DNA from: Rugalucina vietnamica
Lineage: Eukaryota > Mollusca > Bivalvia > Lucinida > Lucinidae
Length of the DNA stretch: 64,000 bases
Reading direction: 5' to 3'
Assembly: GCA_964017185.1 (NCBI GenBank)
Contig: OZ024878.1
Coordinates: 13,897,351 to 13,961,350 of the forward strand
Below are positions 11,701 through 20,731 of the stretch, one piece after another; within the stretch, counting starts at the first letter, position 1, and every line of letters begins with the position of its first letter. Made by a program: the position numbers and the translations under genes. The notes below the pieces were generated by a model. The model saw nothing but the letters and a program-made list of their open reading frames with translations. It made no database searches and was not told the DNA's origin.

Positions 11701-14399
11701 GTCAACAAACGTCATGTATAGATCTACATTCTGTTCTTGGCATTTCTCCTGAAGCTGTCTTGCTGTGAAGATCATGTCTATTGTCCCTCTGTCTTTTCTG
11801 AATCCACATTGACTTTCTGGGATAAGTCCCGTCTGATCAAGATGAGCATTCAGACGATTCAACAGAATTTTTGCAAGTATCTTCCCAGCAATTGATAGGA
11901 GGGAGATGCCTCTGTGATTGTCACAGACTTGAGGATTTCCTTTCCGCTTGTATAGGTGGATTATGGATGCATCCTTAAATTCTTGTGGGATAGCCTCCTT
12001 CCTCCACATACAGTGAAACAACTCTGTCAGTTTCTCTGCCATGGGTAGCCCCCCAGCCTTGTAAACTTCGGCAGGAATTGCATCTGCACCTGGGGCTTTG
12101 CCAGATGATAGTTGTTGAACTGCTTTTCTTGTTTCCGTAACGGTAGGAAATTCATCTAACAGAACATTGCACTCTATCTGTGGAAGTCTGTCGATTGCAT
12201 CCTGATTGATGCTTGATGGTCGATTAAGCACACTATTGAAGTGTTCCGCCCACCTTTCCAAGATAGCCTCTTTATCTGTGAGAAGAGTGTTTCCATCTGC
12301 ACTGAGCAATGTGGTGGCTCCAGAACTCTTTGGACCATAAATGGTTTTCAGTGCATCATGAAATTTCTTCATGTCCTTTCTATCCGCAAAAGACTGAATT
12401 TCTTCTGTTTTCTTCCTCAGCCAGGAATCTTGCATGTCCCTAAGCTTGGTCTGGACTGTCTTACAAATGTTGCTGTAGGCTGCTTTCTTGGATACTGAGC
12501 TAGTATCATCTTGATGTGCCTTGAGCAAACAGTGCTTTTCTTCAAGAAGCCTCTGAATTTCATCATCATTCTCATCAAACCAGTCTGTGAAATGTATACC
12601 CCCTTATACCCCCACTTTTATTTAGAAAAACTGGGGTTTGCAAGGGTTTTACCTAATGTTCTTATTTTTGATCCAAAACATACATTGTGGGTACTCGTTA
12701 GAACCGCCTCGCTGAGGCGGTTCTAATGAGTACCCACAACGTATGGTTTGAGCAAACATATTAAAAATATCAAAATTTTTCTGATGAAATTTTGAATTTT
12801 TGCTTCTTGAAAAATCTCGGTACATTGCATGGGCATGTTTTCATTATGCACATTTTCTCTGGATAACCGCCATGTTGTTGGATTCATCAGAAATGAGTCT
12901 ATACAAACTTTGTCTATCAAAATTTTAGTTTTATCATTTCATAACTCACATATTTCACTCGGTGTGATATAACAATGTTTTGATTTTGGGTAAAAATGTC
13001 CAAAACTAGATTAGAATATGTCCATTTTGATTTTCTGGTGATTTATTGTGGATACAGATAGTCATGTGTATAAATTTCTGTTGTTCTTTTAGGTATATTA
13101 ATGTGAATAGCACAGTTTTCTTGACGTTTGAATAGTGCCTTTAAAGTAGTGTCAGCAACATCCCAATAGCTTATGCTGGTGAATTTGGAGCTGGGGAACA
13201 AAAAGCTTTAAACCTCCTAGATTAGCAAAATCGCCTAAAAGAACTGATTTAGTTTCTTTAGCATATTTAACAGTCAAACCACTGGACATGAAAGCAATCA
13301 ACAACTGTTAGTACAGTACAGTTCAACCTCATTATAACGCTATCTTTTGGGTCCATACAAACAGACCGTGTTATGAGTGAAACCATGTGAGCCGCGTCAT
13401 GAGAAAACCTGATTTTTGCCTATGCAAAAACAAAGGTGCAGATCAGCTTCGCAGTAACTGCGAAGCTGATCAGCGCCTTTGTTTTCTCTACTCGGATAGT
13501 ATAATTTCTCTTCTTCTTAAATCCGAAATTTCAAGCTTCTAGCCTGCTTCTGTGACTGTACAGGTCGGTTTGTGTCGGACCTGATCGGAAACCCCGAAGA
13601 CTGGTTTTCTCGCATCGCGGCTCATGTTATGATGAGGTTTCTTACATTAGACGTATATCAAAATAATCATTTGTATTGAAAAGTGCGTTGTAATGAGGCG
13701 TGTTGTAATGAGTCTGAACTGTAGTTGAAAAACATGAATACTTTAGTTAGCATGTAAGTCTTCAATTTACTCAATGCAATTTGAATCAGATTTATTTAGT
13801 CTCAACTCTCCAGGTTACATAAGTAACATATGAGCATACTTGTACTTATGTTGGTTATAAATTGCTACATAAAACACATACTCTTGAATTTTCTACAACA
13901 TGTAAATTCCGGTTCTAGGCAAGACTCGTATGATGAGTCGTTAAATCCATTCGGCGATGATGACAACACCAATGCGGGGCAAGAAAGGGTAAAGATTGCC
14001 GAAGTAAAATCAATAAAGTAATCTTTTGATTGGATTTTATTTATGGAATGTCTGCACTTCCTGTTTAGCTTGCGAATCTTGTTATTACATGTATTTGTTT
14101 TAATTTTTGATTTACCATAAAGTTTCTTAAAATTTAGACAGCAAATATATCGTGTAATTTCCTGTAAATCTGACCATTTGAGATGTCAGATAAGGGTTCA
14201 TAACTCTGAATAAGTGTTAGTGGCAACGTCTGAGCTCATTTCTATGATTGTAATTGTCTGAAAATTAAGATAATTTATGGTATTTTATTTGTATTACACT
14301 CCAACCTCGTTAGTACGCGCATCAGTATAACGCGTTTACCGGTATAACGCGGTGCCTGCTTGGACCCCAAAAATTTCTGTTTATGGGAAAAAACGATGT

Positions 14400-14445
<46 letters not shown>

Positions 14446-17400
14446 AAAATCCCACAAAAACGATCTCTCATTCATTCTTAAAAAATCCTCATACCTGAAT
14501 ATACAAGGTGTCAAACAAATCAATTGAATAAACAAACTTTTAAATCCAATCAATAAAAACGCCAATTAGTCTACACCAGATGTGATTGAGCAGTGTCATT
14601 GGTATCAACTTAGGTAATTTATGCAAACATCCGGTCGTAAACAATGAATGGGCCAGTGCCGAACAAAACATTAATTTGGGCAATATAATAATGGAATGAT
14701 CAGACCACCCTGTATGAAAGGGTTTGATAATTATCAAATTACAACACTCAAACTATAAAGCGCACAGTAAACACCGATCAGGGGTAGAATATATCAGTCT
14801 TTACTGTCTCTCTTTCACTTTTTTAGTTTTTGTCATGTAGTAGCTCAGTGGAAAAACACCAATACAATGACCTTGATCTGGGTTGTTCAAGCGCATAATT
14901 TGATTACAGTTGCTCCCCCTTGTAAAAATGTTGTACATACGTTTTGGTAAAATCTGTATTTATCCAACACAATCGGCGTAGTCTTACATTACTGACAATG
15001 ATGTATAATTTCATTTACATAATTATATTCAATTCAACTATAAAAAAAGATTTGTGATAGCAAATCTATAAAATTGAAAGAATTTTACTGATAAAATATC
15101 AAAGATACACACCTTTATACTGTTAAATTTTTGACCTACAAATATATTATTGATGTAAAACCACTTATTTCATTAGAAGATACCATAAACATAGGTGGTT
15201 CTTCATAGCACAAACAGGCAAGGACCTGATGGTGTGTCAGTCGTTAGTACGCGACTCACTTATAACGCGGTTCAATTTTGTGGACCCCGACTGTCGCGTA
15301 CTAACGAGGTTGGAGTGTATTAGAAAGTATAGATTTATTTTATAACATATTTTTCAAACACTCATTACTGAAAGAACAATCCATTGATTGGGGAGTATGG
15401 TGGCCTAGTGGTAGAGCACCAGACCCCGAGTCAAGAGGTTATGGGTTTTAACCCTATTTGCACATGGTTGAGTTCTTGAGCGAGACATTGAACTCTCAAT
15501 AGTACTAGTTAACAATCAGGACCCAGTTGTTCAAAGCATCGTTAGCTTAACGATATCATTAAGACATAAATTTGTTAAGCAAATATCAGCTAAAGTAACA
15601 AATACACTGTTATTTTTTGTTGAAAAAATGTGAGAATCCTTTGCAGTGCAAAGGATTCTCATATTTTTTCAACAAAAAATAACAGTGTATTTGTAATATT
15701 AATGTTTGAAATTTTAACAAAATGTTAACTAACGACATCGTTAGTTTTGAACAACTGGGCCCAGGAAGTGGCTGCTCTATCCTGACATGGCTAAGAAATT
15801 TTTTTAACTGAGACATTAAACCACAAAGTAAAACAGCAAAAATACATTTTGAGGCTAACATAAAATATGCCTCAACCTGTTCATTATAAACACTTGTCCA
15901 TGCAATATACAGAGATTTTTTCAGCTGTAAAAATCTAAAATTCTGTTAGATTTTTAAAAAATAGTTTTCTTATTTTTGCTCCAAACATAGATTGTGGCTA
16001 CACGTAAGGCGGTTCTAACGAGTACCCACAATCTATGTTTTGGAGCAAAAATAAGAAAAATAGGTATACCCCTGCATACCCCAGTTTTGTTATATAAAAG
16101 TGGGGTTTGAGGGGGTACACATTTCACGGGCATGTTTTCATGATGGAAAGTACTGACTGGCAAGGATTTTAACATAATGAACTTACGGTAGTATATTTTC
16201 TAGCTGTTTAAAGTAATGAGTGTTTAACATCATATTGCATTTTGTGCATTGTTCATACACTTCAATGAGCATTACCATACAAATAAACTGTTTCACCTGA
16301 ATGTTTTTAGGAAAGAAAGTAGATTAGTTCGTAAGCAGCTGACAATAAAATGTCCCTTATTTCCTTTGTAAGTAAAGGTACAACACTCGTGAATGAGTTT
16401 TAACATGTTCACGCTTGATGTTTGATGTGTGCTCTAATTGTTAGAAATGATTTATTTTAATGTAAATAGTATATTCCAATCCTACTATATCGCGGCATTT
16501 GTATATAGTATGAATCTTCAAGCGCAGCGCCCCCTAGCGGTTATTTACGTTTGACGCCCTTCAAGGCAAATGTCAAACACTAATTTCCAGCAAAAATTGT
16601 GCAAAAATGTCAAGAACAGCGGTAACATTTACAAAAGTCATGTAGAAAACGTGTTATTGTGCATACTGGTTACCCCCTTCCCATAAAATGTCCCCTCGGT
16701 ACCGCAAACATATGTTGTTTTTATTTTCTTCAAACTGCTATCTGTCGTCTGAATGTCAGAGATCATGTGCCATTACCAGATCACTTTATCTCCTTATATG
16801 AAAACTCTGACATTCGCATTTTAGGTGAACCCCGCGATACAGAAGTCAATTTTGCCACATGGATATAAAACAACACGACCGCACAAATGCGCAAGTAACG
16901 CAGAATTGCCAAATTCCTTGTAATTTTCATTCTAATAGGGTTGCAGGGGAAGGATTTTTGAAGTTGTTGAGGTGGAATAAACTTCAGTTATTGATCTTGT
17001 ATATTTGCTATTTCCCGTTTACAAATAAGGGCTGCGATACAGTAGGAAGCCAGTATACTCTTGAGGATATTTACAGGCTGGCTTATCACTTTTCAATTTT
17101 CTGTTTGATGCAATGCTTTCTATGTGGGCTTGAAGATAATGGCAGAATCATCAGAAAAACATGCCGGTGAAATGTTTACCCCCTTAAACCTCACTTTTAT
17201 ATAGAAAAACTGGGGTTTGCAGTGGTATACATATTTTTCTCTTTTTTATCCAAAACATAGAAACACATTCTATGTTTTGAACAACAATATTCAAAATATC
17301 AAACTTTTTCCAATGAAATTTTCAATTTTGTTTTTGAAAAAATTCTCCCTATATTGATTGCATGGGCAAGTTTTCGTAATGTAAACTGTTCGTTAATATG

Positions 17401-20400
17401 AAGGGGAGCATGCTGGCCTTCTGAAAGAGTAGACATTACATAAACATGCACATGCAATATTCAGAGATTTTTTTCAGCAGTAAAAGTTGAAAATTTCATT
17501 AGTAAAATTTTGATATTTTTAATATAATTGCTCAAAACATTGATTGTGGGTACAGGTTTACCCACAATCTATGTTTTGGATCAAAAAAGAAAAATAGGCA
17601 TATCCCTCCCTGTATACCCCAGTTTTACTATATAAAAGTGGGGTTTAAGAGGGTATACTTTTCATGGACATGTTTTCCTGATGATAGAGAGGTCCTGTGT
17701 TTGATACCTACACCATGAAGTGTCCTTGTATTGTTCTTGAGCAAGACGCTTTAAGCTTCCTTGACTGATGTCCCCACATGACTGAAAAAGTTTTGACTGG
17801 AAGGCTAAGCCATGACCAAATAACTAAATCATTAGTATGAAAGGTGTTGTCAGAATCTTTGCAAGCTCCTGTAAAGTATCTGTAAAGTTTAATATCAGTC
17901 GTCAAATTGACAAAAAGAAGTGAGAATTGCATGTAAATCAATACCATAGCATACTTTCTACTTGGATATTGCCTTACATTAATAACATAGAAAAAAATAC
18001 TTTGTGCATGTTTCATCTCCTTATAAGATATACTCTAATAAAATATACATTCTCTATTTGAGCTGCATCATGGGAAAACCAACATTTTGCATATGCCAAA
18101 ACAAAGGTGCAGATCAGCTTCGCAGTAACTACAAAGCTGATGAGCGCCTTTGTTTTCGCTGCTCGGAAAGTACAATCCCTCTTCTTCTTAAATCAGAAAT
18201 TTCAAGCTCCTAGCTGTCTTCTGTGGCTGTACAGCCCGATTTGTGTCGGACCTGTTAGAAAACCACATTGTTGGTTTTCTCATGACATGGCTCACGTATT
18301 CACTTAATGAGAAACTTTTTTTCAGAGTACAAAAAGCAATGCTGCAGAATTCAGATCAGCTGCTTGTTAACAGCATGGCTGATCAGTGTCATTGTTTCTT
18401 CTGAAACACAGCATAATTATAGCTTATACAGCATATGGCATGTATTGTCAAAATTATAAATTCAAGTTTTATTCGACAGAACTTAAGTGAAAAAGGGCAT
18501 GTACTTTTTGTATTTATTGAAAGAGGCAAAAAAGTTAATGTGCTAATGCGCCTTATTGGTTGTAGGGCACAATATAATGAAAAAAAAAAAAAAAAATGCA
18601 TATTTTAAAATAGAAAAAAGGCTGCTACAAGCCAATTACTTGTAGTGAGACATTGGCACTTTTCACCTTCGCCTTCATTTGATTGATTGTGTTTTTAAGA
18701 TGTCTAACCACATATTATGATGTGTGGTCTGGCTTTGCTTGCACTCGTCATCTACTAAGTTCTTCATCTATAAAATATGATTTCACTCCCGAAAAATTAG
18801 CTAATCATCTATGTAATCAATGCCATAACCATACATGCTTACTAGTACATGTATAATGCCATTTTGGTTTATGAAACAAACAATACATTAAACAAAAAAT
18901 GATTTCTCTATTTCCAGCCCTTCGACAGTGGAGACAAACCCCTTCGGTGACCCGGACTCCGGTGATGAGCAGGCCTCGCAGGGGTCGGGCAGCGCAGATA
19001 AGTCAGGGGAGGTGATCTCAGTCCCTGCCAGGGTGATCTACTCCTACGTGGCGGACGAGGATGATGAAATCAGTGCTGAAGCAGGTACAGTAGTTTCTGA
19101 AATATTTCAATAAGTAGTGAAAGAAATATGCACAAAGGACTGGTAAGTTGCCTCTGGGCTGTGTCGACAAGTTGGATAGGTAATTTCTGTCACAGCCTGC
19201 GTGATCTACTCCTACGTGGGAGACGAGGATTATGAAATCAGTGCTGAAGCAGGTACAGTAGACAGTAGTTTATGAAATCATTATGGAAACTTGCCCATGC
19301 AATATACAGAGAATTTTTTCAGCTGTAAAAATTGAACGTTTCAGTAGAAAATTGTTGATATTTTTCTTATTTTTGGTCAAAACATAGATTTTGGGTACAC
19401 GTTAGAACCGCCTCGGGTTCTAGCGAGTATCCACAATCTATGTTTTGGAGCAAAAGTAAGAAAAATAGGTATACCCCTGCATACCCCAGTTTTGCTATAT
19501 AAAAGTAGGGTATGAGGGGGTATACTTTTCACGGACATGTTTGCCTGATGTTTTATCAGTTGGTAAAGAAAGAAATATTCTCTAAGTACATGTACGGGTA
19601 AAATAACTTGCTTCTGGGCAGCATGGATAAGACTGTAGAGGTGAATTCAGCTCCAGCCAGGGTGATCTATTCCTATGTGGTCTATCATAAGTACAGGGCT
19701 TTATGCATCAGTACTTGAGTAAGTACAAGTACTTGCACTCAGAAATTTGGCTGAGTACCGATTACCAAAAAAACTGTACTCAAGTAAGTATGAGTATAAG
19801 TATGAGTACCCCATCCCTAGGTCTATGAGGATGATGGGATTAGTGCAGAAGCAGGTGTAATAGTTTCTGAAAATTTCAGCTGCTGTAGACAAGTCTTGCA
19901 TTGGGATTTAGAAGCTCTCAAGAAATGTTGAAACCAGCATAGGATTGAGTTTCAAAGGTTTTACTCTTAAACCCTCTTTAATACCGGTATGTACCAGGTG
20001 GGATAGGTTGATCAGTAGTGTGTCTGAATTGTGGCTAAAGGACTTTTGATGTATCTTCATATCCAGCACATTCCTTTCATGAAGATTTGTTGTTGAAAAT
20101 ATTTTTTACAGCCATTCTTCTCCATCTTCTGTTTCATAAAGAGCATTTGTCAGTTAGTGGTGAAAGAAATATGCATTAAGTTTTGGTAATTTGTCTTTAG
20201 GAGGATTGCCAAGGAACAGTGTTGTTAGGATAACTGACCATTTCAAGATGACCTTTGCTGTTGACTGTAGATGTCAAGCACAATTTTTACTTTATTTTGT
20301 CTTCCAGGTGACGTGATCACGAGGATATCAGAAATGGATGACATGGGTTGGTGTAAGGCGATAAACAAACAAGGTGTTCGAGGCTTGATACCGGGATCCT

Positions 20401-20420
20401 ATGTAGAAGACATATCGTAG
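5581..20420 (+). CDS. PACSIN: PACSIN/syndapin gene, 3' part (spliced; 5' exons outside window)
   Basis: Exons at 5581-5706, 6193-6293, 7940-8060, 8841-9094, about 13919-13988 (or 14017), 18918-19084 and 20308-20420 join into a syndapin-like protein. It reads, in order: the last part of the F-BAR domain (KYMEDMNEVFDKCQAFERKR), a low-complexity Ser/Thr/Gln linker, two NPF motifs (LNPFGDD, TNPFGDP) and a C-terminal SH3 domain ending GLIPGSYVEDIS. In this family the F-BAR domain bends membranes, NPF motifs bind EHD proteins, and the SH3 domain binds dynamin and N-WASP at endocytic sites and the actin cortex. Introns are 0.5-5 kb and packed with MITEs. The N-terminal half of the F-BAR domain was not found in 1-5580, so the window opens inside an intron. 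The paralogue number cannot be told; an invertebrate is expected to have a single gene. Confidence 0.93.
6193..6293 (+). CDS. PACSIN: PACSIN exon: F-BAR segment
   Basis: The acceptor is ttgttttcag and the donor is AAG/gtgagt. The 101-bp exon leaves phase 2. It encodes VFDKCQAFERKRIDF...DIHQCLDLSVDP, matching the family pattern VF..CQ.FE.KR..F.K..L.DI...L.L. A decayed copy of its 3' half with a donor-like site lies at 6850-6895. Confidence 0.92.
6339..6551. repeat. MITE family B
   Basis: Follows the PACSIN exon at 6193-6293. The hairpin loop is doubled (two cacag/tgcac units). Confidence 0.8.
6556..6765. repeat. MITE family B, decayed
   Basis: gagccatgacacaag start, a reverse-oriented body and a decayed hairpin at 6695-6760. 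It abuts the previous copy and a family A fragment. Confidence 0.7.
6766..6845. repeat. MITE family A, fragment
   Basis: It contains gaggcagatctaac, acccgcattccatgttt and ataagaaaaatgtcaaaaat, a diverged half element. Confidence 0.5.
6850..6900 (+). pseudogene. decayed copy of the 3' half of the PACSIN exon at 6193-6293
   Basis: Nearly all of 6232-6300 recurs here (gactttg...tttgatattcacc...tgtagacccaag/gtaggta) with a 12-bp internal deletion and a few substitutions. No acceptor is visible before it. It keeps a donor-like gtaggta. It is most likely a tandem-duplication relic rather than a used exon. Confidence 0.75.
7293..7509. repeat. MITE family B with duplication ATTT
   Basis: gagccgcctcgtgggaaaac to catgaggcggctc; attt flanks both ends; one hairpin arm is shortened. 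Confidence 0.92.
7588..7680. repeat. MITE family A, fragment
   Basis: gttctaacaagtacccacag and tctatgttttactgc match the centre of the family. The ends are not visible. Confidence 0.5.
7683..7899. repeat. AT-rich inverted-repeat MITE
   Basis: The left part ttcgggtaacttttatttcg and the right part cgaaaattaagttctcgtga pair as imperfect inverted repeats of the TTCGTGAA/TTCACGAA kind. Confidence 0.45.
7940..8060 (+). CDS. PACSIN: PACSIN exon: end of F-BAR domain
   Basis: The acceptor is atatttcag and the donor is GAG/gtaact. After completing an Arg codon it encodes YSQVYTDLHSTISN...DLKWWSENHGADM and ends AWPVFE, corresponding to the family's DLKWF...GP.M.MNWP.FE segment. The last 39 bp and the donor are duplicated at 8193-8239. 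Confidence 0.92.
8071..8192. repeat. MITE family B, half copy
   Basis: The 5' half with its hairpin; it ends where the duplicated PACSIN exon tail begins. Confidence 0.8.
8193..8239 (+). pseudogene. duplicated tail and donor of the PACSIN exon at 7940-8060
   Basis: The sequence from atcatggtgctgatatgcc through gaggtaact is repeated exactly at about 171 bp spacing, with a partial GAGCCGC MITE between the two copies. Reading through from the first copy in the PACSIN frame meets TGA at 8202-8204, so this copy cannot extend the exon. It could still act as a decoy donor. Confidence 0.85.
8247..8390. repeat. MITE family B, half copy (duplicate of the preceding)
   Basis: Follows the duplicated exon tail. 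Same half of the element, ending at about aaatttcaagcgtc. Confidence 0.75.
8625..8813. repeat. MITE with TA duplication (mariner-like)
   Basis: The inverted ends CACCTGGACCTCTTTATAAC are matched at the right end; TA flanks both sides. A 189-bp element. Confidence 0.8.
8841..9094 (+). CDS. PACSIN: PACSIN exon: linker
   Basis: The acceptor is atttctgcag; the donor CCCAG/gtgggt was chosen because it leaves phase 2, as needed by the next exon. It encodes EYSPELKAISQKK, then a Gly-rich stretch and a Ser/Thr/Asn/Gln linker ending NDSTPR. In the family the EW/EY.P.L...I..K motif directly follows the F-BAR domain. Confidence 0.88.
9271..9523. repeat. foldback MITE family C
   Basis: The ends are ggggccagttgttcaaa and acaactggcccc. 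It contains a perfect 95-bp palindrome at 9340-9434 with a single central base (9387). Other copies are at 15519-15763 and 58185-58366. Confidence 0.9.
9735..9926. repeat. MITE family B
   Basis: The hairpin at 9769-9838 is intact. The terminal repeats are diverged. Confidence 0.8.
10343..12584 (-). mobile_element. 5'-truncated non-LTR retrotransposon (LINE)
   Basis: Flanked by an exact 11-bp target-site duplication ctgtgaaatgt (10332-10342 and 12585-12595), so both ends are defined at 2242 bp. It is oriented on the - strand, with about 35 bp of 3' UTR after the stop and no poly(A). The RT frame runs open through the 5' truncation point. The insertion split a 270-bp MITE in a PACSIN intron. 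Confidence 0.9.
10378..12528 (-). CDS. LINE reverse transcriptase (N-terminally truncated ORF2)
   Basis: 716 codons from the first Met; the frame is open a further 19 codons upstream to the truncation. RT blocks are clear: SSGKAPGADAIPAEVYKAGG, NHRGISLLSIAGKI, FVDLTKAFDTVSRDGLW, GVKQGCVLAP and LLYADDM (about residue 393). A C-terminal C2H2-like finger CSTCNRQF...H...H lies near residues 685-707. The apurinic-type endonuclease is missing because of 5' truncation. It belongs to the Jockey/I-like LINE groups; I cannot fix the clade. No stop codon breaks it, so the insertion is young. Confidence 0.9.
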   Translation of the reverse strand: MLKAHQDDTSSVSKKAAYSNICKTVQTKLRDMQDSWLRKKTEEIQSFADRKDMKKFHDALKTIYGPKSSGATTLLSADGNTLLTDKEAILERWAEHFNSVLNRPSSINQDAIDRLPQIECNVLLDEFPTVTETRKAVQQLSSGKAPGADAIPAEVYKAGGLPMAEKLTELFHCMWRKEAIPQEFKDASIIHLYKRKGNPQVCDNHRGISLLSIAGKILAKILLNRLNAHLDQTGLIPESQCGFRKDRGTIDMIFTARQLQEKCQEQNVDLYMTFVDLTKAFDTVSRDGLWKIMAKFGCPPRFIAMVRQFHDGMQARVQNDGEFSEPFEVTNGVKQGCVLAPALFSMMFSAMLMDAFQDSDTGFPIRYRFDGNIFNLRRLQAKTKVQTDVLDELLYADDMDKNANTEAKMQRAMDQVSQSCDNYDLTISTKKTEVVHQPAPGKPYNEPTITVNGQKLKVVDKFTYLGSTLSRAVHIDDEITARIAKASVAFGRLRANVWERNGIKLDTKLKVYKAVVLPTLLYACETWTVYQRHAKRLNHFHLSCLRKLLKIKWQDKIPDTEVLRKAGMQSMHTVLKLAQLRWTGHVIRMPDARLPKKVFYGELQEGKRSQGGQKKRYKDTLKASLKDFKIPMGSWEQTAQERSKWRGLINKGAALYEKKRICEAERKRRERKAKTNVPPADSMTLTCSTCNRQFRARIGLVSHQRTHQHTSALFKK
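13319..13721. repeat. mariner-like MITE with nested family B copy
   Basis: The ends cagttcaacctcattataac and gtaatgagtctgaactg are flanked by TA (13317-13318, 13722-13723). Family B is inserted at 13389-13623. Confidence 0.8.
13389..13623. repeat. MITE family B, duplication ATGT, nested
   Basis: gagccgcgtcatgagaaaac to cgcatcgcggctc; atgt flanks both sides. Confidence 0.92.
13919..13988 (+). CDS. PACSIN: PACSIN exon: first NPF motif
   Basis: The acceptor is ccggttctag. It encodes QDSYDESLNPFGDDDNTNAG, with an NPF motif expected to bind EHD-family EH domains. The 3' end is uncertain. AGG/gtaaag (13988) is the better donor but its phase does not fit the next recognised exon. ATAAA/gtaatc (14017) fits the phase. 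A missed mini-exon is the third option. Confidence 0.78.
14297..15317. repeat. 1-kb mariner-like nonautonomous element
   Basis: The ends cactccaacctcgttagtac and gtactaacgaggttggagtg are perfect inverted repeats flanked by TA. The interior has a 41-A run (14401-14441) and no ORF of note. Confidence 0.88.
15385..15800 (+). repeat. tRNA-derived SINE, interrupted by family C
   Basis: An A-box-like tggcctagtggtagagcacc and a B-box-like gggttttaaccct are followed by a tail that resumes after the family C insertion. Confidence 0.5.
15519..15763. repeat. foldback MITE family C, second copy
   Basis: The palindrome at 15598-15694, with one mismatch seen, is centred on 15646; the ends are acccagttgttcaaa and gaacaactgggcc. 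Confidence 0.9.
15882..16145. repeat. MITE family A
   Basis: Near full length. The ends are cattataaacacttgtcc and gggcatgttttcatgatg. The core has ggcggttctaacgagtaccc and the box tatataaaagtgggg. Confidence 0.85.
16146..17148. other. PACSIN intron sequence, nothing recognised
   Basis: AT-rich intron. A stretch near 16480-16870 (cgcagcgccccctagcgg) looks like a low-copy repeat, but I cannot place it. Confidence 0.4.
17149..17381. repeat. MITE family A
   Basis: The ends catcagaaaaacatgcc and catgggcaagttttcgtaatg are present. The central ccgcctcg inverted repeat is deleted. Confidence 0.85.
17434..17683. repeat. MITE family A
   Basis: Opposite orientation to the copy 50 bp upstream. It ends with catggacatgttttcctgatg and keeps gtttacccacaatctatg. 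Confidence 0.85.
18060..18293. repeat. MITE family B
   Basis: gagctgcatcatgggaaaac to catgacatggctc; hairpin at about 18091-18160. Confidence 0.88.
18343..18402. repeat. MITE family B, hairpin fragment
   Basis: Only the cagatcagctg...ctgatcagtg hairpin remains. Confidence 0.5.
18918..19084 (+). CDS. PACSIN: PACSIN exon: second NPF motif and start of SH3
   Basis: The acceptor is ctatttccag and the donor is GCAG/gtacag, leaving phase 1. It encodes PSTVETNPFGDPDSG, an acidic/Ser linker, then ARVIYSYVADEDDEISAEA, which is the first SH3 strand and RT loop (ALYDY...DELSF.AGD pattern). The 3' part of this exon is repeated twice in the following intron. Confidence 0.92.
19196..19260 (+). pseudogene. 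duplicate of the SH3 exon tail, copy 2
   Basis: This is a copy of 19033-19090, reading CVIYSYVGDEDYEISAEA in one open frame. It is preceded by an acceptor-like ctgtcacag and followed by the same donor gtacag. It could be a decayed exon or a cryptic alternative exon; only transcripts would tell. Confidence 0.7.
19279..19550. repeat. MITE family A
   Basis: It lies between duplicated PACSIN exon tails. The ends are cattatggaaacttgccc and cacggacatgtttgcctgatg. Confidence 0.85.
19570..19870 (+). pseudogene. duplicate of the SH3 exon tail, copy 3, interrupted
   Basis: A third, more diverged copy: PARVIYSYV at about 19650-19680 and YEDDGISAEA at about 19822-19855. They are split by about 140 bp rich in tactcaagtaagta words (19680-19820). 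Flanking words (cttgcttctgggcagc) also match upstream of copy 2, so the duplicated unit was larger than the exon tail. Confidence 0.6.
20020..20275. repeat. dispersed repeat R, second copy
   Basis: The partner of 1970-2235, ending just before the last PACSIN exon. Words such as gtgaaagaaatatgca also recur at 19119-19135. Confidence 0.6.
20308..20420 (+). CDS. PACSIN: PACSIN terminal exon: SH3 end and stop
   Basis: The acceptor is tgtcttccag. Phase 1 joins AEA-GDVITRISEMDD, then GWCKAI, RGLIPGSYVEDIS and a TAG stop at 20418-20420. The invariant SH3 W-C and G-L-I-P-x-x-Y-V residues are present. The 3' UTR follows; its end is not clear because it runs into MITEs. Confidence 0.95.
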
Positions 20421-20503
20421 AAGACATAGCAGGCTGTTGTGAACTGGTGCCGACACACATCACTTCCCATACACAGATGATATACTAATCATGTATAGAA
20501 ATT

Positions 20504-20731
20504 GAGCCTTCGCATATTACACAAAACCAACAATTTGGGGATCTGACCAGGTCTGACACAAACTGGGCTGTACAAGCATAGACAGTGGCTAGAGGCTGGA
20601 AATTTTGGATTTAAAAATGAGAGGAATTGTACTATCCGTGTAGCAAAAACAAAGGCGCTGATCAGCTGCGAAGCTGATCTGTGCCTTTGTTGTTGCATAT
20701 GCAAATTGTTGGTTTTCTCATGCAACAGCTC
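20504..20731. repeat. MITE family B, duplication AATT
   Basis: gagccttcgcatattac to catgcaacagctc; aatt on both sides. It lies in the PACSIN 3' UTR region. Confidence 0.88.

Larger units (their letters stand above)
10317..12848. repeat. MITE family A, split by the LINE
   Basis: The left end is gcaggaaaacatgcctgtgaa (from 10317, first bases only) and the remainder is 12585-12848. It includes the central inverted repeat ttagaaccgcctcgctgag around 12700-12730 and the end gcatgggcatgttttcatta. Confidence 0.85.

Noticed and set aside
10906-11721. ORFs on the + strand inside the LINE
   Set aside because: They are antisense shadows of the reverse transcriptase frame.
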